Origin: Planctomycetaceae bacterium UBA4655
GTDB taxonomy: Bacteria; Planctomycetota; Planctomycetia; Pirellulales; UBA1268
Assembly (NCBI GenBank): GCA_002405515.1
Contig: DHLZ01000079.1
Location: forward strand, 2,439 to 50,201
Direction of reading: 5' to 3'
DNA: 47,763 nt
In this document: positions 45,661-47,763 of the stretch, in pieces
Position numbering within the stretch: position 1 is the first letter of the stretch
Layout: each line of letters opens with the position of its first letter
Notes under the pieces: generated by a model
The model's input: only the letters and a program-made list of their open reading frames with translations
Databases searched by the model: none
What the model was told of the DNA's origin: nothing
Program-made: the position numbers and the translations under genes

Positions 45661-46959
45661 TCAGCCCGCGACCGCCTCCTCGAGCTTCGCCGCCGGCACG
45701 GGAAACTGCTCGGCCAGTTCCGCGACCTCGCGGCGGGTGGTCTCGACGACGGCGGCGTCACCGGGGCTCTTGAGCGCCCGCAGGATCCAGGCGGCGATCC
45801 GCTTCATCTCGTCCGAACCCATGCCGCGGGTCGTGAGGGCCGGCGTGCCGAGCCGGATCCCGGAGGGGTCCATCGGCTTCCGCTCGTCGTAGGGGATCAT
45901 GTTCTTGTTGCAGGTGATCCCGCAGCGGTCGAGCGTTTCCTCGGCGAGTTTGCCGCCAATTCCGAGCGGCGTCACGTCCACGAGCATCAAATGGTTGTCG
46001 GTGCCGCCGCTGACGAGCTTCACGCCGCCGGCAGCCAAGGCCTCGGCGAGCGATCTCGCGTTGGCGACCACCTGCTTCGCGTAGGCTTTGAACTCGGGGC
46101 GGAGCGCCTCGGCGAAGGCCACGGCCTTGCCGGCGATCACGTGCATGAGCGGCCCCCCCTGCTGCCCCGGAAACACCGATCGGTCGAGCAGCTTGGCGTT
46201 CTCGGCCCGGCACATGGCGATGCCGCCTCGCGGGCCGCGGAGCGTCTTGTGGGTCGTGCTCGTGACGAAGTCGGCCACCGGCACGGGGTTGTCGTGGATG
46301 CCGGCGGCGACGAGGCCCGCGTAGTGGGCCATGTCGACCATCAGCTTCGCGCCCACCTCGCGGGCGATCTCGGCGAACTTCCCGTGCGGGATCTCCCGCG
46401 GGTAGGCGCTCGCTCCCGCCACGATCAATTTCGGCTTGTGCTCGCGTGCGAGGCTCGCGATCTGGTCGAAGTCGAGCCGGTGGTCGTCGCGGCGGACGCC
46501 GTAGTGGACGAACTTGTAGAGCACGCCCGAGGCGTTGAGCTTCATGCCGTGAGTGAGGTGGCCGCCGTGGGCGAGGTCGAAGGCGAGCACCGTGTCGCCC
46601 GGGGCGATCGCCGTCATGTAGACGGCCGCGTTGGCCTGGCTGCCGGAGTGGGGCTGCACGTTGACGTGCTCGGCCCCAAACAGCCGCTTGAGCCGCTCGC
46701 GGGCGAGATCCTCGACCGTGTCGACGAACTCGCAGCCGCCGTAGTAGCGGTGGCCGGGGTAGCCCTCGGCGTATTTGTTGGTGAGGACGCTGCCCACCGC
46801 CTGCATCACGGCGGGGCTCGTGAAGTTCTCGCTCGCGATCATCTCGAGCCCTTCCTGCTGCCGCGTCTGCTCCGCGACGATCGCCGCGTGGACCTCCGGA
46901 TCCTCCGACTCGATGAAACTGAGCGACTGCGACCCAATTTTGTTGAGCGAAGTATTCAC
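45661..46959 (-). CDS. glyA: Serine hydroxymethyltransferase
   Basis: Protein of 432 residues. The start is GTG at 46959, since AGGAGA lies 7-12 bases upstream and the conserved region begins at once (SLSFIESEDPEVHAAI, LEMIASENFTSPAVMQAVGSVLTNKYAEGYPG). STTHKTLRGPRGG near residue 238 carries the PLP lysine; VNVQPHSGSQANAAVY and DMAHYAGLVAAG are also intact. It interconverts serine and glycine with tetrahydrofolate. A 15-codon mini-frame (MNNDHERVSFEKPGK) follows its stop in the same frame. Confidence 0.97.
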   Translation of the reverse strand: MNTSLNKIGSQSLSFIESEDPEVHAAIVAEQTRQQEGLEMIASENFTSPAVMQAVGSVLTNKYAEGYPGHRYYGGCEFVDTVEDLARERLKRLFGAEHVNVQPHSGSQANAAVYMTAIAPGDTVLAFDLAHGGHLTHGMKLNASGVLYKFVHYGVRRDDHRLDFDQIASLAREHKPKLIVAGASAYPREIPHGKFAEIAREVGAKLMVDMAHYAGLVAAGIHDNPVPVADFVTSTTHKTLRGPRGGIAMCRAENAKLLDRSVFPGQQGGPLMHVIAGKAVAFAEALRPEFKAYAKQVVANARSLAEALAAGGVKLVSGGTDNHLMLVDVTPLGIGGKLAEETLDRCGITCNKNMIPYDERKPMDPSGIRLGTPALTTRGMGSDEMKRIAAWILRALKSPGDAAVVETTRREVAELAEQFPVPAAKLEEAVAG

Positions 46960-47212
46960 CGACGTTCTCCTGAAGTCTGTCTCGGGGAAGGCTGCCAAGG
47001 CATCCGTGAACCCATCGGTCAGCAGGGTTCCTTGAAGCGGATTGTAGCCGACATCGCGGCCCCCACGAGCCGCGGCCGCTTCCGCCCGAAATTCACAAAC
47101 CTCGCACCGGCCATGAGCCACATTCCTCCGGCTGAACGGCCTGAGCAAAACCCCGAGGACGCATCAATGGGTTCCGATGGCGTACCCCGTGCATGATGTT
47201 ATTGACGTCGAT

Positions 47213-47371
47213 TCATCCCTTGCTCCTTTGGCTTGAATTTTCGGACGGCCTGACGGTGCTTTCGCACAGAGCTTGGGGAATCTGTTCCGCCATCACCGTG
47301 AGGAGATCATCGGGAAGCTCGCAGAATCTCCCTGCAACTTCGGGTCGCCTTGGCCGGTGGTCGAGGGTCAC
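47213..47371 (-). CDS. Possible small protein of unknown function
   Basis: A leftward frame from GTG 47371 to the stop at 47213 would code 52 residues, with VAGRFCELPDDLLTVM and AEQIPQALCESTVRP inside. The stretch resembles a folded helical segment. The same frame continues upstream to the stop of the next fragment, so it may be the tail of a broken gene. There is no clear ribosome site. Confidence 0.25.
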   Translation of the reverse strand: MTLDHRPRRPEVAGRFCELPDDLLTVMAEQIPQALCESTVRPSENSSQRSKG

Positions 47372-47410
47372 TCGGGAGTTGATCGCCCGCCACCCTTTTC
47401 CACGACAGCC

Positions 47411-47763
47411 TCAATCACGACGCGGAATCTGCACCCGCAACGACTCCATTCGGCCACCGGGAGCCGCGGGCTTCACGCAATGCTCCTTGAGATCGTCGCG
47501 GCCGATGATCGACAGCCGGGTCCGCGGGGCCACCACCCCTTTTTCCAACACGATGTCGAAGACGTGACGGACCACATGCGCGTCGTCCTCGACCGTATGC
47601 TGAGCCCGTTCACAGGGCGCGGCTCGACAAACACGAACGGGCAGGCGTTGACAGCTCCACCTGGGCGGACTTCGGCCCACAGTTCCGCCGGTGGCGGAGA
47701 GAACAACGCGGGATTACTGTTTTGCAGCGAAACGGGAAACCTTACTACCGGGAGCATCAAGTA
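47411..47763 (-). pseudogene. Partial, possibly frameshifted coding sequence at the window edge
   Basis: Leftward frame ending at the stop 47411-47413 reads VVRHVFDIVLEKGVVAPRTR and LSIIGRDDLKEHCVKP. Upstream of about 47605 the protein-like pattern continues in another frame as VSLQNSNPALFSPPPAELW and VNACPFVFVEPRPVNG. A single indel near 47600 would join them. The 5' end may lie outside the window. No family was recognised. Confidence 0.3.

Larger units (their letters stand above)
46960..47763. other. Right-edge region with no clear gene
   Basis: The first 250 bases upstream of glyA contain only its ribosome site and presumably its promoter; no boxes stood out. Beyond 47213 several short leftward frames have GC-rich third positions, but none was recognised and one seems shifted. 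This may be decayed coding sequence. Confidence 0.4.

Noticed and set aside
45500..45661. 53-codon frame overlapping the glyA stop as TGATG
   Set aside because: The product is about one third arginine with no pattern of a folded protein; codon bias matches a shadow frame.
45253..47196. A 647-codon open frame on the plus strand
   Set aside because: It is antisense to glyA and its neighbour; the translation is Arg/His/Val-rich without any domain.
47193..47567. 124-codon frame on the plus strand
   Set aside because: No ribosome site, no recognisable motif, and the opposite strand has the more coding-like composition.

Overview
The window is 47.8 kb of GC-rich DNA that fits a planctomycete of the Pirellulales type. 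The taxonomic hints are a secreted CAP-domain protein carrying the planctomycete N-terminal motif LERLEDRRLLA, a SUMF1-like protein with a PEP-CTERM tail, a TPR-fused O-antigen ligase, and very GC-rich codon use. No rRNA, tRNA, CRISPR array or insertion sequence was recognised.

Left flank (1-4.4 kb): an imperfect repeat cluster, a secreted beta-propeller glycosidase-like protein, an exported cyclophilin, a GH63-type glucosidase remnant with large deletions, and a CAP/SdrD/FN3 protein with a one-base frameshift.

Surface polysaccharide locus (4.3-39.5 kb). The first leftward group (13.7-4.3 kb) reads: inactive-looking HAD, nucleotidyltransferase, HAD phosphatase-like, nucleotidyltransferase-kinase fusion, Wzx flippase, methyltransferase, pyruvyltransferase family, GT2 and GT4. 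Its first six genes are nearly all overlapping. A rightward group (14.0-23.1 kb) has an acyltransferase-SGNH protein, a UDP-GlcNAc-type dehydrogenase, a degenerate receiver protein, the PEP-CTERM protein, an O-antigen ligase and a GT4-GNAT fusion. The second leftward group (39.5-23.1 kb) has a CpsB-type phosphatase, a small carboxypeptidase-regulatory-domain protein, Wza, Wzc, ligase-TPR, a PglF-type dehydratase, WecB, GT4, a PglC-PglD fusion, a PglE-type aminotransferase and a UDP-glucuronate 4-epimerase. Together these supply sugar nucleotides (diNAcBac, ManNAc, uronic acids), an initiating phosphoglycosyltransferase, glycosyltransferases, decorating enzymes, Wzx/Wzy and the Wza-Wzc-CpsB export and control set.

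Right flank (39.6-47.8 kb) is housekeeping: a D-2-hydroxyacid dehydrogenase, a rhomboid protease, DoxX, the agmatine-to-putrescine pair aguA-aguB, a secreted protein with a cysteine cluster, glyA, and poorly resolved small frames at the edge.

Points of most interest: two adjacent HAD proteins that each lack a different catalytic acidic motif; an overlapping activation cassette of unknown product; a slippage-prone hexamer repeat coding the Wzc tyrosine tail; a 25-bp element shared upstream of two leftward gene sets; and four single-base indels at short homopolymers that break three long genes, which could be sequencing error or real switching.
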